Shown here: in pieces, positions 1 to 8,614 of the stretch
Layout: the number at the start of each line of letters is the position of its first letter
How positions within the stretch are numbered: the stretch's first letter is position 1
Assembly (NCBI GenBank): GCA_017858515.1
Contig: JAFMBM010000025.1
Location: 1 to 43,786 of the forward strand
Direction: 5' to 3'
DNA length: 43,786 nt
Source: Cryomorphaceae bacterium
GTDB taxonomy: Bacteria; Bacteroidota; Bacteroidia; Flavobacteriales; Schleiferiaceae
The notes under the pieces: generated by a model
The model's database searches: none
What the model saw: only the letters and a program-made list of their open reading frames with translations
What the model was told of the DNA's origin: nothing
Program-made: the position numbers and the translations under genes

Positions 1-2626
1 GCCAACCCGCTGAAGAAACATATTGCTCTGCCGTTACCGTTCCTGATCCTGAAACCGTGCCGCCCACTTTTAGTTGAGCATAGCCCGTGGCATCGGTGTT
101 TAACGTGATGGAGCCATTGTTTACTAGATTCTCTACAATAGAAAATGTTGTGTTTGGACTCAAGCGGATGCTAGCGCCTTCGTTGATGACGCTTTCAGAA
201 TTTCCAGAATATTGAAGCTCTGAGGAGCTGCTCGGATTAATGCTAAATTGAATATCATCTAAGGCAAATTCATCGCGATTACCACTTCCAGAAACATCAT
301 CGCTAGACCAACGCAAATAAATGAAGTCTCCACTGGACACGTTGAGTCCAGTAATAATAGCCGATCTTCTGTATGAAATCCATGCTGCCGCACTGCTTGC
401 CTCCTCTGATATCAAGTCTAAAGTTGAAATATCCGTGTAGACGTTATCGTCATCGCTATAAGCCACATTAAAATTATTGGCTCGACCCTGATCAGGATAA
501 ACGTAAACTAGATAATCCAATAGAATTGAAGTCGCTGGAACGCCCGTTTGATTCTGAATTCTAAGTATTACTGTCCCGGGAGTAAAATCACTTCCCCCTG
601 GATTTATCCCAAAACTTGAATTTCCAGTGAAGGTTTCGAAGGAATAAAATCCTCCTGTTGAAACATTTCCAATGCTGCTTCCCCGAGCTATGTCTCCAGA
701 AGTACCTGTTCCACCGAAAGCAACACTTCCATCTGACATCCCTGTTACGCTCCATGCATCAGAGTCCAATTGGCCGGTGTTGGGTGAGGAAGCAAAACCA
801 GCTCCAGTATATTCTCCATTGTTTACTCCTGAAACGGTAGACTCAAAATCGATAGTAAAGATCTGATCTTCATCGGTAATTTGCCATCCAAACGTGGGTG
901 GTGCCGTAATATCAAATGAGCTACTCAACACATCTGAAACCAGCCCATCGGTGGCGGTTAATTGTCTAGAAGTTTCTGCCACAGTATGGGTTAAACCTGT
1001 AAAAGTAGCGAGACCGCTAACGGCTGCAACCGTAATAGTCCCTCCCGTTAAGGTTCCATTCGAAGTAATATCCACATCCAAATCACAGTCGGTATCTCTA
1101 TTTCCGTTTGCGTCTATCGCTTCAACGGTAACATCAGTCATAGCAACATTCACTTGAGTATTTACTGGCTGAATTGCAAAACTCAATGCTGAATAGTCTA
1201 CATCTATGATAATATTATTGCCTTCAATGGCACCCAAAGTGAAGGTTGAATTAAAACCAGAGCCCGCAGCATCCCCTGTGAATCCATGTCCGGTTGCAGG
1301 AATACTGAAATCTAGTATGCTTCCGTCTACAATTGAAGAAGTGTTGAAATAAACGTAAAGAGTTATATCTACAGACCCGCCGTCGGCTATCACTAAATTT
1401 CCAGTTGTTAAGGGTATCAAGATTTCTGTATCCGTTATAGATGCACTTCCTATAGTGATGAAGGAAGACCCATCGTGAAGACGTACACCCTGAATTGCGT
1501 CTGTCCAATCGGCAGTATTCCCAGATCCAGGAACTACCCGAACGCTGAGAACGTCTGTGCTCAAGCCATCTCCCGATGCTTGATCCTCAATAGTAAAGGT
1601 GAAAACAGAAACTGCGTTCAGGAGAGTTGTAACATCCGCTGCAATGATAGATTTTGTTCCAACTTGACTTATTGGATCAAACACTTCGGTATCTGTATCA
1701 TTTGGATTTGTTGCCGTTCCGCTTACAGGAATAGTTACATCTGAAGCGCCTGTTGAGCTCAAAACAACATCCGCAGATTTTGCTCCCGGAGTGGAAGGAG
1801 AAAAACGGACATAGACCGTTCTCGGTTGAGATACAATGTTACCTCCAGATTGAAGAAATACAACGGTATCCTGAAAATTCACATTGTCTCTACTTACTTG
1901 AAAATCTGTGGGAGCTGTTACAATGGCATTGCTTGTTAATCCAGATCCACTAATTGTAAAAGATGAAGATGACGTTGAAGAACCCACATCAATACTTCCA
2001 AAAGCGCCGTTGAAGCCTGTTAGATCTGCTGTGAGAGACGATGAAGGCGACACAGTTCCATTAACAATCAAATCATTTCCAGTACCATCACCAATACCTC
2101 CAGAACCGCCTGTTGACTCAGCGAACATATAAAACCGAAAGGTAACTGCACTGCTAGAAGCGGATTGGGAAAAAGTAAAAGTGAAGTTCTGCGTTGAAGT
2201 ATTATCTGTTATTGAGTATTCCGTATCTAAATTAGAAGTATACCCATCCAAAGAACTCCTTAAAGCCACTGCACTAGGGCCAGTGCCAGATCTCTGAATT
2301 TGAATGTAGATAGAACTAACTGAAAATTCATAACCTGAATTAGGAGTAACCGTAAACTCCATATAATCATTTCCACTCACAGCGTTTGCAATACTGCTGG
2401 TAGCCCAACCCGTAGCGTTGAAACGTCCACCGTTACTGGAAGCCGTTAATCCCGCTCCTCTAGTTATGCTAGAATTAGATATGTTCGGATCATTAAAAAT
2501 AGATGTTGCGCTTGTCTCATCTCCTGCTAGTGAAGAAAATTCAAAGCTTACTATTTGGGATCTGCTCTGAAGTGCAAAAAAGAGAAATAGCAAAAAAAAC
2601 GATTGCTTTAGTAGCGTCATGGTCAT
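1..2626 (-). CDS. Giant secreted multidomain surface protein, partial (C-terminus beyond left edge)
   Basis: The minus strand is open without a stop from the ATG at 2626 to the window edge, about 875 codons, so only the N-terminal part is present. It begins MTMTLLKQSFFLLFLFFALQ, a clear signal peptide. Then come a beta-rich N-terminal domain (about residues 30-200), an Ig-like segment with the phrase VYVRFSPSTPGAKSADVVLS and ending PVSGTATN (about 200-300), a domain rich in D/T/S (about 300-480), a Big-like segment with AIDANGNRDTD (about 480-570), and a jelly-roll-like part ending DEFALDDIQFSIN. The last visible residues (INEGASIRLSPNTTFSI) resemble the region before T9SS sorting domains in Bacteroidota surface proteins. 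The T9SS signal itself would lie outside the window. A second in-frame ATG at 2620 is an alternative start. Function unknown: adhesin-like or a modular exoprotein. Secretion is well supported; the specific role is not. Confidence 0.8.
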   Translation of the reverse strand, partial: MTMTLLKQSFFLLFLFFALQSRSQIVSFEFSSLAGDETSATSIFNDPNISNSSITRGAGLTASSNGGRFNATGWATSSIANAVSGNDYMEFTVTPNSGYEFSVSSIYIQIQRSGTGPSAVALRSSLDGYTSNLDTEYSITDNTSTQNFTFTFSQSASSSAVTFRFYMFAESTGGSGGIGDGTGNDLIVNGTVSPSSSLTADLTGFNGAFGSIDVGSSTSSSSFTISGSGLTSNAIVTAPTDFQVSRDNVNFQDTVVFLQSGGNIVSQPRTVYVRFSPSTPGAKSADVVLSSTGASDVTIPVSGTATNPNDTDTEVFDPISQVGTKSIIAADVTTLLNAVSVFTFTIEDQASGDGLSTDVLSVRVVPGSGNTADWTDAIQGVRLHDGSSFITIGSASITDTEILIPLTTGNLVIADGGSVDITLYVYFNTSSIVDGSILDFSIPATGHGFTGDAAGSGFNSTFTLGAIEGNNIIIDVDYSALSFAIQPVNTQVNVAMTDVTVEAIDANGNRDTDCDLDVDITSNGTLTGGTITVAAVSGLATFTGLTHTVAETSRQLTATDGLVSDVLSSSFDITAPPTFGWQITDEDQIFTIDFESTVSGVNNGEYTGAGFASSPNTGQLDSDAWSVTGMSDGSVAFGGTGTSGDIARGSSIGNVSTGGFYSFETFTGNSSFGINPGGSDFTPGTVILRIQNQTGVPATSILLDYLVYVYPDQGRANNFNVAYSDDDNVYTDISTLDLISEEASSAAAWISYRRSAIITGLNVSSGDFIYLRWSSDDVSGSGNRDEFALDDIQFSINPSSSSELQYSGNSESVINEGASIRLSPNTTFSIVENLVNNGSITLNTDATGYAQLKVGGTVSGSGTVTAEQYVSSAGW

Positions 2627-2643
2627 AGTATATATTTTGAGTT

Positions 2644-2651
2644 CAAAAATA
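2644..2651 (-). promoter_or_regulatory. Candidate -7 box (TATTTTTG) of the large surface protein gene
   Basis: TATTTTTG on the minus strand fits the Bacteroidota -7 consensus TAnnTTTG and lies 17 bases before the ATG at 2626. I see no convincing TTG -33 element at the usual 17-23 base spacing, so the call rests on the -7 box alone. Confidence 0.4.
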
Positions 2652-2753
2652 TTTTTCATTTATTTTCATTTAATTAGCCCAGTTTTAAGTTATGATTATT
2701 AATAGATTGGATTAACTGATGGCTTAACATGGCCTGATAAAAGAATCAGCAAA

Positions 2754-3209
2754 ATGGATTTATCAGTAGTGTCCAAACTCCAATCTTTTTGTTCTTACAG
2801 AGATCGAAGCAGCTTCGAAACCAGACGCAAAGCCCTTTCCATTGGAATGAATTCTGAGGATTGGATTGAAATAGAATCTCATTTGTTTTCTGAAGGCTTT
2901 CTGAATGATCAGCGGTTTGCTGAAAACTTTATTCGTGGTAAAATCAAGCATAATTCTTGGGGTCGATTAAAAATTTTCCACGCCATTTCTTTACATCAGA
3001 TTGATAGGGACATTCTTTCCAAAGCATGGGGAAGCATTGATACATCTCTATATCAGGAAACCCTAAGTAAGGTGCTTTCCAATAAATGGAAATCCTTGGA
3101 GTCAAAGGAAGGATTCGAAAAAAGACAGGCCTGCGTTCGGTTTGCACTTTCAAAAGGATTTGAGCTTGATGAAATTCTGAATACATTAAAGGAGTTAGAT
3201 CTAGAATGA
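2754..3209 (+). CDS. recX: RecX family regulatory protein
   Basis: A 151-residue protein of the RecX family, which binds RecA filaments in the cytoplasm and modulates recombinase activity. The family pattern is visible: RRKALSIGM near residue 25, then LFSEGFLNDQRFAENFIRGK (about 43-62), where Bacteroidota RecX proteins carry the 'L...g.idd.RFA..fv..k' helix, followed by WGRLKIFHAI and a C-terminal repeat of the same three-helix unit (RQACVRFALSKGFELDEIL). Length is typical. It stands alone on the plus strand, 127 bases after the divergent surface-protein start, and its stop is only 7 bases from the convergent stop of the next gene. recA is not in the window. Confidence 0.85.
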   Translation: MDLSVVSKLQSFCSYRDRSSFETRRKALSIGMNSEDWIEIESHLFSEGFLNDQRFAENFIRGKIKHNSWGRLKIFHAISLHQIDRDILSKAWGSIDTSLYQETLSKVLSNKWKSLESKEGFEKRQACVRFALSKGFELDEILNTLKELDLE

Positions 3210-3216
3210 CTGTTTT

Positions 3217-4560
3217 CTAATCAAAATAGACCTTTCTATAATCCACCATTCTGTCGTTAACAAAAAGGTGAATTACAACTAGGCCATCTTCACTCCCAGT
3301 CCAATAAAATTGCTCTCCTGAATAGGTCGCCAAGAGAGCCGCTGTTTGACTTCTCAACTCCCATTTTACCCTATCTCCTGCTCTGAGATTCACGGCCTTT
3401 TGCCCATTACTTGTTGATTGAATTTTAGGATTGGAAGTAAAGTTGGCAACTATAGGAATAGATGAGTTGTTGATTGAACCGTTGTCTGTGCTATCCTGAA
3501 ATGAAAGTCCAACATCCATAGTCTCTTCAAGAGATTCATATACAATACGCTTTTCATCTTCCCTATTATAAAAGGGATATTGACCTCCAAGTCCAAAGCT
3601 TGTTACTGAGAAAACATACTTATGATCAGGAGGGATATTCTGAAAAAGTACGGAACGGATTAAAGAATTGGTCGTAACGGTAGCCCCAAAATCAACCATA
3701 TTATTGTCCTGAGGATACGTATATAAATCCATGGGCCTAAACTGATTAGGCATTGCAAATCCCCTTACTAAATATCCTTCGGTAAGACCGTCGATGCCCA
3801 AATCACTCCAACAAACCTTAATTGCTCTTGGACCCATGTTTACGATCCAAATTGAATCTGGCCCGGATTCAGGCCTAACATTTGAGCCGACAATAGTGAA
3901 ATGAGTGGTATCCATATCGGGCACATTATTACCATCGTTATCAAAAATCCAGCTATTATGTAAATCAGAGTTCCATATTTGATACTGCCAACTAGGATGG
4001 CCAAAACGAAAAGCCATGCATCTTGCATTGTCGATTTCGGGAATAGCCAGAGATGAAAGAGAGCCCTTGATAGAATGTGGTTCAGCACTCGTATTCGCGT
4101 TTAATCGATCGTTTTGCCATGCATTTCCTTCGAAATTTATTCCAGCTATCACTGTGCAAGAATCCAGAGTGCCTTGAAATGCAAAAATCTGATCACCAGA
4201 AGAAGATAATCCGCAAAGCGAGCCGATAGTCAGCCCCAAATTTGAAATTACAGTATTTCCTTGACAATTAAAATTCAAAACAGTTCCAGCTGGAAGTGAA
4301 CTGCCAGTTGTATTTATCCAAAACAATCTACTTTCGGTTTGGTGAGAAAATCCGAGAGAATCGTGGGCATCCCATCCATTATCTGTAAAACCTATTTCTG
4401 TAGAATCCAATATTTCCTTCCATACTACGATTGAGAATGCATCTGGAGCATCGGTTCGGAAGGCTATGAATTGGAGATCACCAGGATCTAATCTTGTTTG
4501 CGATTTGAGAAAAGAGAGTTGAAAGAGTAAGGAGGCAATAATTAAAATTTTCGCATTCAT
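3217..4560 (-). CDS. Secreted protein of unknown function with fibronectin-like C-terminal half
   Basis: A 447-residue protein starting MNAKILIIASLLFQLSFLKS, a signal peptide with cleavage probably near residues 20-21. The N-terminal half (about 25-215) carries GDLQFIAFRTDAPDAFSIVV and STEIGFTDNGWD, a pattern I recognise from a family of Bacteroidota secreted proteins that describe 'events' on the cell exterior but have no known biochemical role. Residues about 230-340 look like a fibronectin type III fold (IKVCWSDLGIDGLTEGYLVRGF ... KYVFSVTSFG). The last 60 residues end GLVVIHLFVNDRMVDYRKVYFD, which could be a divergent T9SS type A sorting domain, but the usual YPNP motif is absent. Convergent with recX, with a 7-base gap. 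Function cannot be assigned. Confidence 0.75.
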   Translation of the reverse strand: MNAKILIIASLLFQLSFLKSQTRLDPGDLQFIAFRTDAPDAFSIVVWKEILDSTEIGFTDNGWDAHDSLGFSHQTESRLFWINTTGSSLPAGTVLNFNCQGNTVISNLGLTIGSLCGLSSSGDQIFAFQGTLDSCTVIAGINFEGNAWQNDRLNANTSAEPHSIKGSLSSLAIPEIDNARCMAFRFGHPSWQYQIWNSDLHNSWIFDNDGNNVPDMDTTHFTIVGSNVRPESGPDSIWIVNMGPRAIKVCWSDLGIDGLTEGYLVRGFAMPNQFRPMDLYTYPQDNNMVDFGATVTTNSLIRSVLFQNIPPDHKYVFSVTSFGLGGQYPFYNREDEKRIVYESLEETMDVGLSFQDSTDNGSINNSSIPIVANFTSNPKIQSTSNGQKAVNLRAGDRVKWELRSQTAALLATYSGEQFYWTGSEDGLVVIHLFVNDRMVDYRKVYFD

Positions 4561-4612
4561 TTTGTAATATTTTACTGCAATACTCGGGCAAAATATTTAT
4601 CCAACAATGAAG

Positions 4613-4629
4613 TATACGAAAGTCGTATA
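4613..4629. promoter_or_regulatory. Perfect 17-bp palindrome, candidate operator
   Basis: TATACGA-AAG-TCGTATA is a perfect inverted repeat with 7-base arms and a 3-base centre. It lies in the 168-base divergent intergenic region between the secreted protein (start 4560) and the outer-membrane barrel (start 4729). The symmetry and position suit a dimeric regulator, but no regulator for it is encoded nearby. Confidence 0.35.
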
Positions 4630-4693
4630 TCCCTTATCCTCGGTATATTTGAATCTATAGTTGATCCATCGGTGCCAGCTATTTAATTTTTTC

Positions 4694-4701
4694 TATATTT
4701 G
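4694..4701 (+). promoter_or_regulatory. Candidate -7 box (TATATTTG) of the barrel gene
   Basis: TATATTTG matches TAnnTTTG exactly and ends 27 bases before the ATG at 4729. An upstream TTG codon at 4699 falls inside this box, which argues that translation starts at the ATG and not at that TTG. A second TATATTTG lies at 4644-4651. No good -33 element is visible for either. Confidence 0.45.
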
Positions 4702-4728
4702 AAATTAGACCAACAAAAACCTAACCGA

Positions 4729-5487
4729 ATGATTATCAGGAAATTTAAACCATTAAAGCAATTGCTGCTGGCAGGAGCAATGGCAATTAGTGTGATTTCA
4801 CATGCACAAGATGCTAATCCACCTTCTCCACCTGCAGAACCCACAGTTACACCTCTTATTGAACCAGGTGCTATGGCCCTTGGATTAAATTTTGGCCTGC
4901 CAGGAGTTGGTCTCGACTTTGCTTACAAAGTCAATAATAGTTTTTCAGGACGACTTCGTTTTCAAACACTTCCTTTCGAATTGAATGATTTTGAATACAA
5001 TTTGGACGGACAAAATTTATTGGCAGACGTAACGCTGAACTTTACTCAAATAGGAATAGTTGCTGACTATTATCCATTCGAATCCAGCTCGTTTAAATTA
5101 ATGGTAGGGCTTTCATACTTCATCAACAACAAATTTTCATCGACCATAGCGATTAATGACACTCTTTATGTTGGTGAAGATGGATCGGATGCTGATGATT
5201 TGGGAGATTTCGTTTTCTATCCAGACGACATTGGAACCATTTCAATATCCTCTGAATGGGGACAAATTGTGCCTTATATGGGCTTAGGTTTTGGTCGTGC
5301 GGTTCCTAATAAACGTGTGGGTTTTGGAATTGAATTGGGAGCCTATTATTTAGGTGCTCCTGATGTGAATGTAGACGCAACCGGGATGTTAACAGAGACA
5401 TCTCAAGAAGAGGCAGGTTTGGAAGAAGGCCTTGCGGAGTATGCTTGGTTACCTCAAATCAATCTACGTTTATCTGTACGCCTTTAA
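4729..5487 (+). CDS. Outer-membrane beta-barrel protein
   Basis: From the ATG at 4729 the protein is 252 residues. It has a signal peptide (KQLLLAGAMAISVISHAQ, cleavage likely after SHA), a short Pro-rich linker (NPPSPPAEPTVTP), and then alternating hydrophobic/polar strands separated by short turns, for example GAMALGLNFGLPGVGLDFAY and VPYMGLGFGRAVPN. It ends INLRLSVRL, whose terminal aromatic-poor strand with alternating residues fits a small barrel. An acidic loop (DGSDADDLGDF) is probably external. This matches the general outer-membrane barrel fold of Bacteroidota; the cargo or function is unknown. A longer reading from TTG 4699 is unlikely because that codon sits in a promoter box. A hairpin terminator follows at 5533-5577. 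Confidence 0.75.
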   Translation: MIIRKFKPLKQLLLAGAMAISVISHAQDANPPSPPAEPTVTPLIEPGAMALGLNFGLPGVGLDFAYKVNNSFSGRLRFQTLPFELNDFEYNLDGQNLLADVTLNFTQIGIVADYYPFESSSFKLMVGLSYFINNKFSSTIAINDTLYVGEDGSDADDLGDFVFYPDDIGTISISSEWGQIVPYMGLGFGRAVPNKRVGFGIELGAYYLGAPDVNVDATGMLTETSQEEAGLEEGLAEYAWLPQINLRLSVRL

Positions 5488-5900
5488 TACTTTGAATTCA
5501 TTTTAAATAAGAGTTGAATTTAATTCCTAAACATCCGTCTTAAACATACAATAGTAGTTTAAGGCGGATAGTTTTTTAAGGACCAGATACAATCAATCAC
5601 TCTATACATAATTACCTCTCCTTTCCTCCATAACCGCTTGCCTTGAAAGCCTTGCAACTTTTTCAAAAGGAAGTTTAGAAAGAAATTAATAAATAATCAA
5701 TGAGGTAAGATTTTAATGAAACATCTTCGCTGGTTTAAAGATTTCAGGTTTTCTTGCCTTAAAAATGTGAACCTAGGTCAGTCACTATTCAATTGTGCTA
5801 CTTTATTATACCTAGAATCAGGTAAATGTGCGTTTAAATCTCATTCTATTCAACAAAAGATTGTACATTAGCGGTTCAACTTGAATCTAACCCAATAATC
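5488..5900. other. 413-base intergenic stretch
   Basis: It holds the terminator of the barrel gene (5533-5577) and otherwise AT-rich sequence without a confident promoter or RNA gene. A 51-codon reading frame at 5716-5871 on the plus strand has no supporting features. The bases just upstream of the lipoprotein start at 5901 show no TAnnTTTG box. Confidence 0.5.
5533..5577 (+). terminator. Intrinsic terminator after the barrel gene
   Basis: Arms ATCCGTCTTAAAC (5533-5545) and GTTTAAGGCGGAT (5557-5569) pair over 13 bases with one G-T wobble and an 11-base loop. A T run (5572-5577) follows. It lies 45 bases after the stop at 5487. Confidence 0.75.
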
Positions 5901-7484
5901 ATGAAACGAATCCTGTCACTTTTAGTCCCAATCGGGATTCTCTTGTCTAGTTGTTCTACGGACTTTATAGACAATTTTGCCATTCGCATTTCACCAGAAT
6001 TAATGAAGCATACAGCAAGCATTCAAGTGCTAGATGCTCAGGATGAAGGTAAAAGACCTCAAAACATTAAAGTAGTCATTGAGGGCAGCAATTCAAATGA
6101 TGTTTATGATATTTTCGGAGCACAAGACATTAGCATTAGCGATGGTTTTTTTGCCATTGGATTGCATCCACGTGCCAATCCTATGCCGGGAGTACCAACT
6201 GTTGTTCCAATAACCATTACCGCAGATGGTTATTTGACTAGAAAAATGAATGTTACCTTTTATGCTGATCAGACAGAAGAGTTCATCAACGTCAATATGA
6301 TTAATATCGCAACACCACCTCCAGGTGTTGGATTTGGATCAAATAGTGGCACTATCTCTGGTGATACTACTAGTGCTCCTGTTATAGTAGCTGTGGTTCC
6401 AACTGAAGGCACTACCACAATGGACATGAGTGTCCCAAGTGGAACAAGTTTTTTCAATCGTCAGGGAAATAAAATAACAGGTTCAACCTTAGATATTGAA
6501 GTGGCCTATTTTGGATCTGAAAATGCAGATGCACTAGCTGAATTTCCTGGAGGTATTAGCCAGGGAGGAGTTCGCCTCGCCGATGGAAGCACTACTGATG
6601 CCTTTTTTATTCCAGTAGGTTTTTCCAATATTGAAATGTCCTTAGGAGGAACCGAAGTAAAAAGTTTCTCTGATCCTATTTCAGTTTCTATGGATATTTC
6701 ACCAAGTATTATCAACCCTGAAACTTCATTGCCATTTGCTGCTGGGGATCTTATAGATATTTGGAGCTACGATGAGGTAGATGGTTTTTGGGTAGAAGAA
6801 ACAAGAGATACTGTTGAATTGGGTGATAATGGACTGGAAGTACAATTTTCTACAACCCACCTTTCTACGCATGCTGCTTCACCGCGTATGGCTCCCTGCG
6901 CTGTTGGCGGCCAAAGCTTTAAATTTGAATTGGTGGGATGGCCAAATTCCATACACGGAAACTTTAGAGTGGCAATTAATCTGCTTGGAACAACTATAGT
7001 TTCTCAAAACATATTGATCAATAACGGGTATGTTATCAATACACCTTTCCCTTTACCAACAGGTAGAAATTTCACTATCGATCTTCTTTATACCGCTCCA
7101 GATGGTACAACCTATACTGGATCTGCTTCAGGTGTGACCAGTTGCGGCACTCGACATATACTTTCATACAGCTTCCCTGTTCCACCTGCCCCTGTGAATC
7201 TGACCTTATCTGCTCAATGTCCCACAGATCCTAGCAAAATTTTAATTCCTACTGGATATAAAATTCGTTCAAGGAAAACAAACGCTGCACTCCCCGCAGA
7301 TAGACCTTACACCTTACTTGCTACTATCATTAATGGTCAAGCTAGCGCTAGTTTGGTTGTAGGTCAATCCTATGATTTCAGAGTTGCTTTGCCAGAAAAC
7401 ACAAGTTTTGATACTACAGTGACTGTGACTAAGCTGAATTATAACTTTGTCGCTAAGAGAAAGGTAATATGTGATCAATTCTAA
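5901..7484 (+). CDS. Large lipoprotein with carboxypeptidase-regulatory-like and beta-sandwich domains, function unknown
   Basis: A 527-residue protein with an unmistakable lipoprotein signal MKRILSLLVPIGILLSSC, lipidated cysteine C18. Residues about 35-140 (SIQVLDAQDEGKRPQNIKVV ... VPITITADGYLTRKMNVTFY) resemble a carboxypeptidase-regulatory/surface Ig domain. After a Pro/Gly/Thr linker (PPPGVGFGSNSGTISG), residues about 165-330 contain VPSGTSFFNRQGNKITGS and IDIWSYDEVDGFWVEETRD, a pattern seen in several Bacteroidota lipoproteins. The C-terminal 190 residues are further beta-sandwich repeats. Single gene, with a strong bidirectional terminator immediately downstream. Probably anchored in the outer membrane; a structural or surface role is inference. 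Confidence 0.7.
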   Translation: MKRILSLLVPIGILLSSCSTDFIDNFAIRISPELMKHTASIQVLDAQDEGKRPQNIKVVIEGSNSNDVYDIFGAQDISISDGFFAIGLHPRANPMPGVPTVVPITITADGYLTRKMNVTFYADQTEEFINVNMINIATPPPGVGFGSNSGTISGDTTSAPVIVAVVPTEGTTTMDMSVPSGTSFFNRQGNKITGSTLDIEVAYFGSENADALAEFPGGISQGGVRLADGSTTDAFFIPVGFSNIEMSLGGTEVKSFSDPISVSMDISPSIINPETSLPFAAGDLIDIWSYDEVDGFWVEETRDTVELGDNGLEVQFSTTHLSTHAASPRMAPCAVGGQSFKFELVGWPNSIHGNFRVAINLLGTTIVSQNILINNGYVINTPFPLPTGRNFTIDLLYTAPDGTTYTGSASGVTSCGTRHILSYSFPVPPAPVNLTLSAQCPTDPSKILIPTGYKIRSRKTNAALPADRPYTLLATIINGQASASLVVGQSYDFRVALPENTSFDTTVTVTKLNYNFVAKRKVICDQF

Positions 7485-7503
7485 AAGTACCTTATCACAA
7501 AAC

Positions 7504-7535
7504 AAAAAAGCCAGCTTAAGCTGGCTTTTTTGTTT
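7504..7535. terminator. Bidirectional terminator between the lipoprotein gene and rlmN
   Basis: A perfect 14-base palindrome, AAAAAAGCCAGCTT (7504-7517) followed by its exact complement (7518-7531), gives a GC core flanked by A and T runs on both strands. It can serve both the plus-strand lipoprotein gene (stop 7484) and the minus-strand rlmN (stop 7553). Confidence 0.85.
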
Positions 7536-7552
7536 TAAAATATCAAACGCGT

Positions 7553-8599
7553 CTAGGTATTTAGACTGTTCTTGTTTGCCAATTGCCCGCAAGCGGCATC
7601 AATGTCTTTACCTCTACTTCTTCTTATTTTGGCTACTATTCCTTCTCTACCTAAAATTCTTTGATACTCGTCTAGTACGCGGCTATCAGCTTGTTCAAAA
7701 CGGCTATCCCCTATTGCATTATACTCGATAAGATTTACTTTGCTTGGAACTCGTTTACAGAACTCTTTTAATGCTAAAATGTCTTCTAAATCATCGTTCA
7801 AGCCTTTCCAAACAACATATTCAAATGTTACTTTCCTTGCGGTTACTTTATACCAATATTGTAAAGACTCCAATAAATCAGTCAGAGGATTTACTCGATT
7901 TATTGGCATTATGCTACTACGCTTCTCGTCAATTGCCGAGTGAAGTGATACTGCGAGATTAAATTTCACACCGTCATCTGCCAACTTCTTTATCATTTTG
8001 GGTAAGCCTACTGTAGAAACAGTAATTCGCTTTGGGGAGATGTTTAAACCTTTAGGGCTAGTGATCTTATCAATCGCATCTATGACATTCTGGTAATTCA
8101 ACAATGGTTCACCCATGCCCATAAAGACTATATTCGATAAAGGTCTATTGAACTGTTCCTTAGACTGTCGATCTATCGAGACTACCTGGTCAAAAATCTC
8201 ATCTGGATTGAGGTTCCGCATCCTCTTTAGCAAGGCGGTAGCGCAAAAGTGGCAATCCAAACTACATCCAACTTGACTTGAAACACAAGCAGTGGTTCTT
8301 TTTTCTGTTGGAATCAATACGCTCTCAACCACATTACCATCATGTAGCAAAACGGCATTCTTGATAGTTCCATCTTCGCTTTTCTGATAGTCGTTAACCG
8401 CTATGGCGCGGAATTCAAAAGCTTCTGATAGCTTAGTTCTCAACGATAAAGGAAGATTACTCATGTCATGAAATCCATGAGCACCTTTCTCCCAAATCCA
8501 TTCTAAAAGCTGATTTATCCTAAAACTAGGCTCGTTCGCCTCTTTGAAAAAAGCTTCTAACTCTTCCCTATTGGTATTTCTTACATCCTTCTTTTGCAT
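7553..8599 (-). CDS. rlmN: 23S rRNA (adenine(2503)-C(2))-methyltransferase, radical SAM
   Basis: A 348-residue radical-SAM enzyme that methylates C2 of A2503 in 23S rRNA, and in characterised homologues also A37 of some tRNAs, through a cysteine-bound methylene intermediate. The Fe-S motif CSLDCHFC is present (about residues 114-121), preceded by TTACVSSQVG. GMGEPLLNY, typical of RlmN/Cfr, follows at about residues 162-170. Near the C-terminus the second catalytic cysteine lies in DIDAACGQLA. The N-terminal helical domain (REELEAFFKEANEPSFRINQLLEWIW) is also family-typical. The start is 15 bases after the stop of the desaturase gene on the same strand, so the two are probably co-transcribed. 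Confidence 0.95.
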   Translation of the reverse strand: MQKKDVRNTNREELEAFFKEANEPSFRINQLLEWIWEKGAHGFHDMSNLPLSLRTKLSEAFEFRAIAVNDYQKSEDGTIKNAVLLHDGNVVESVLIPTEKRTTACVSSQVGCSLDCHFCATALLKRMRNLNPDEIFDQVVSIDRQSKEQFNRPLSNIVFMGMGEPLLNYQNVIDAIDKITSPKGLNISPKRITVSTVGLPKMIKKLADDGVKFNLAVSLHSAIDEKRSSIMPINRVNPLTDLLESLQYWYKVTARKVTFEYVVWKGLNDDLEDILALKEFCKRVPSKVNLIEYNAIGDSRFEQADSRVLDEYQRILGREGIVAKIRRSRGKDIDAACGQLANKNSLNT

Positions 8600-8614
8600 T
8601 TGCAGTAGAAGAAA

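Noticed and set aside
5716..5871. 51-codon reading frame upstream of the large lipoprotein gene
   Set aside because: No signal peptide, domain pattern or promoter; composition looks like AT-rich intergenic DNA.
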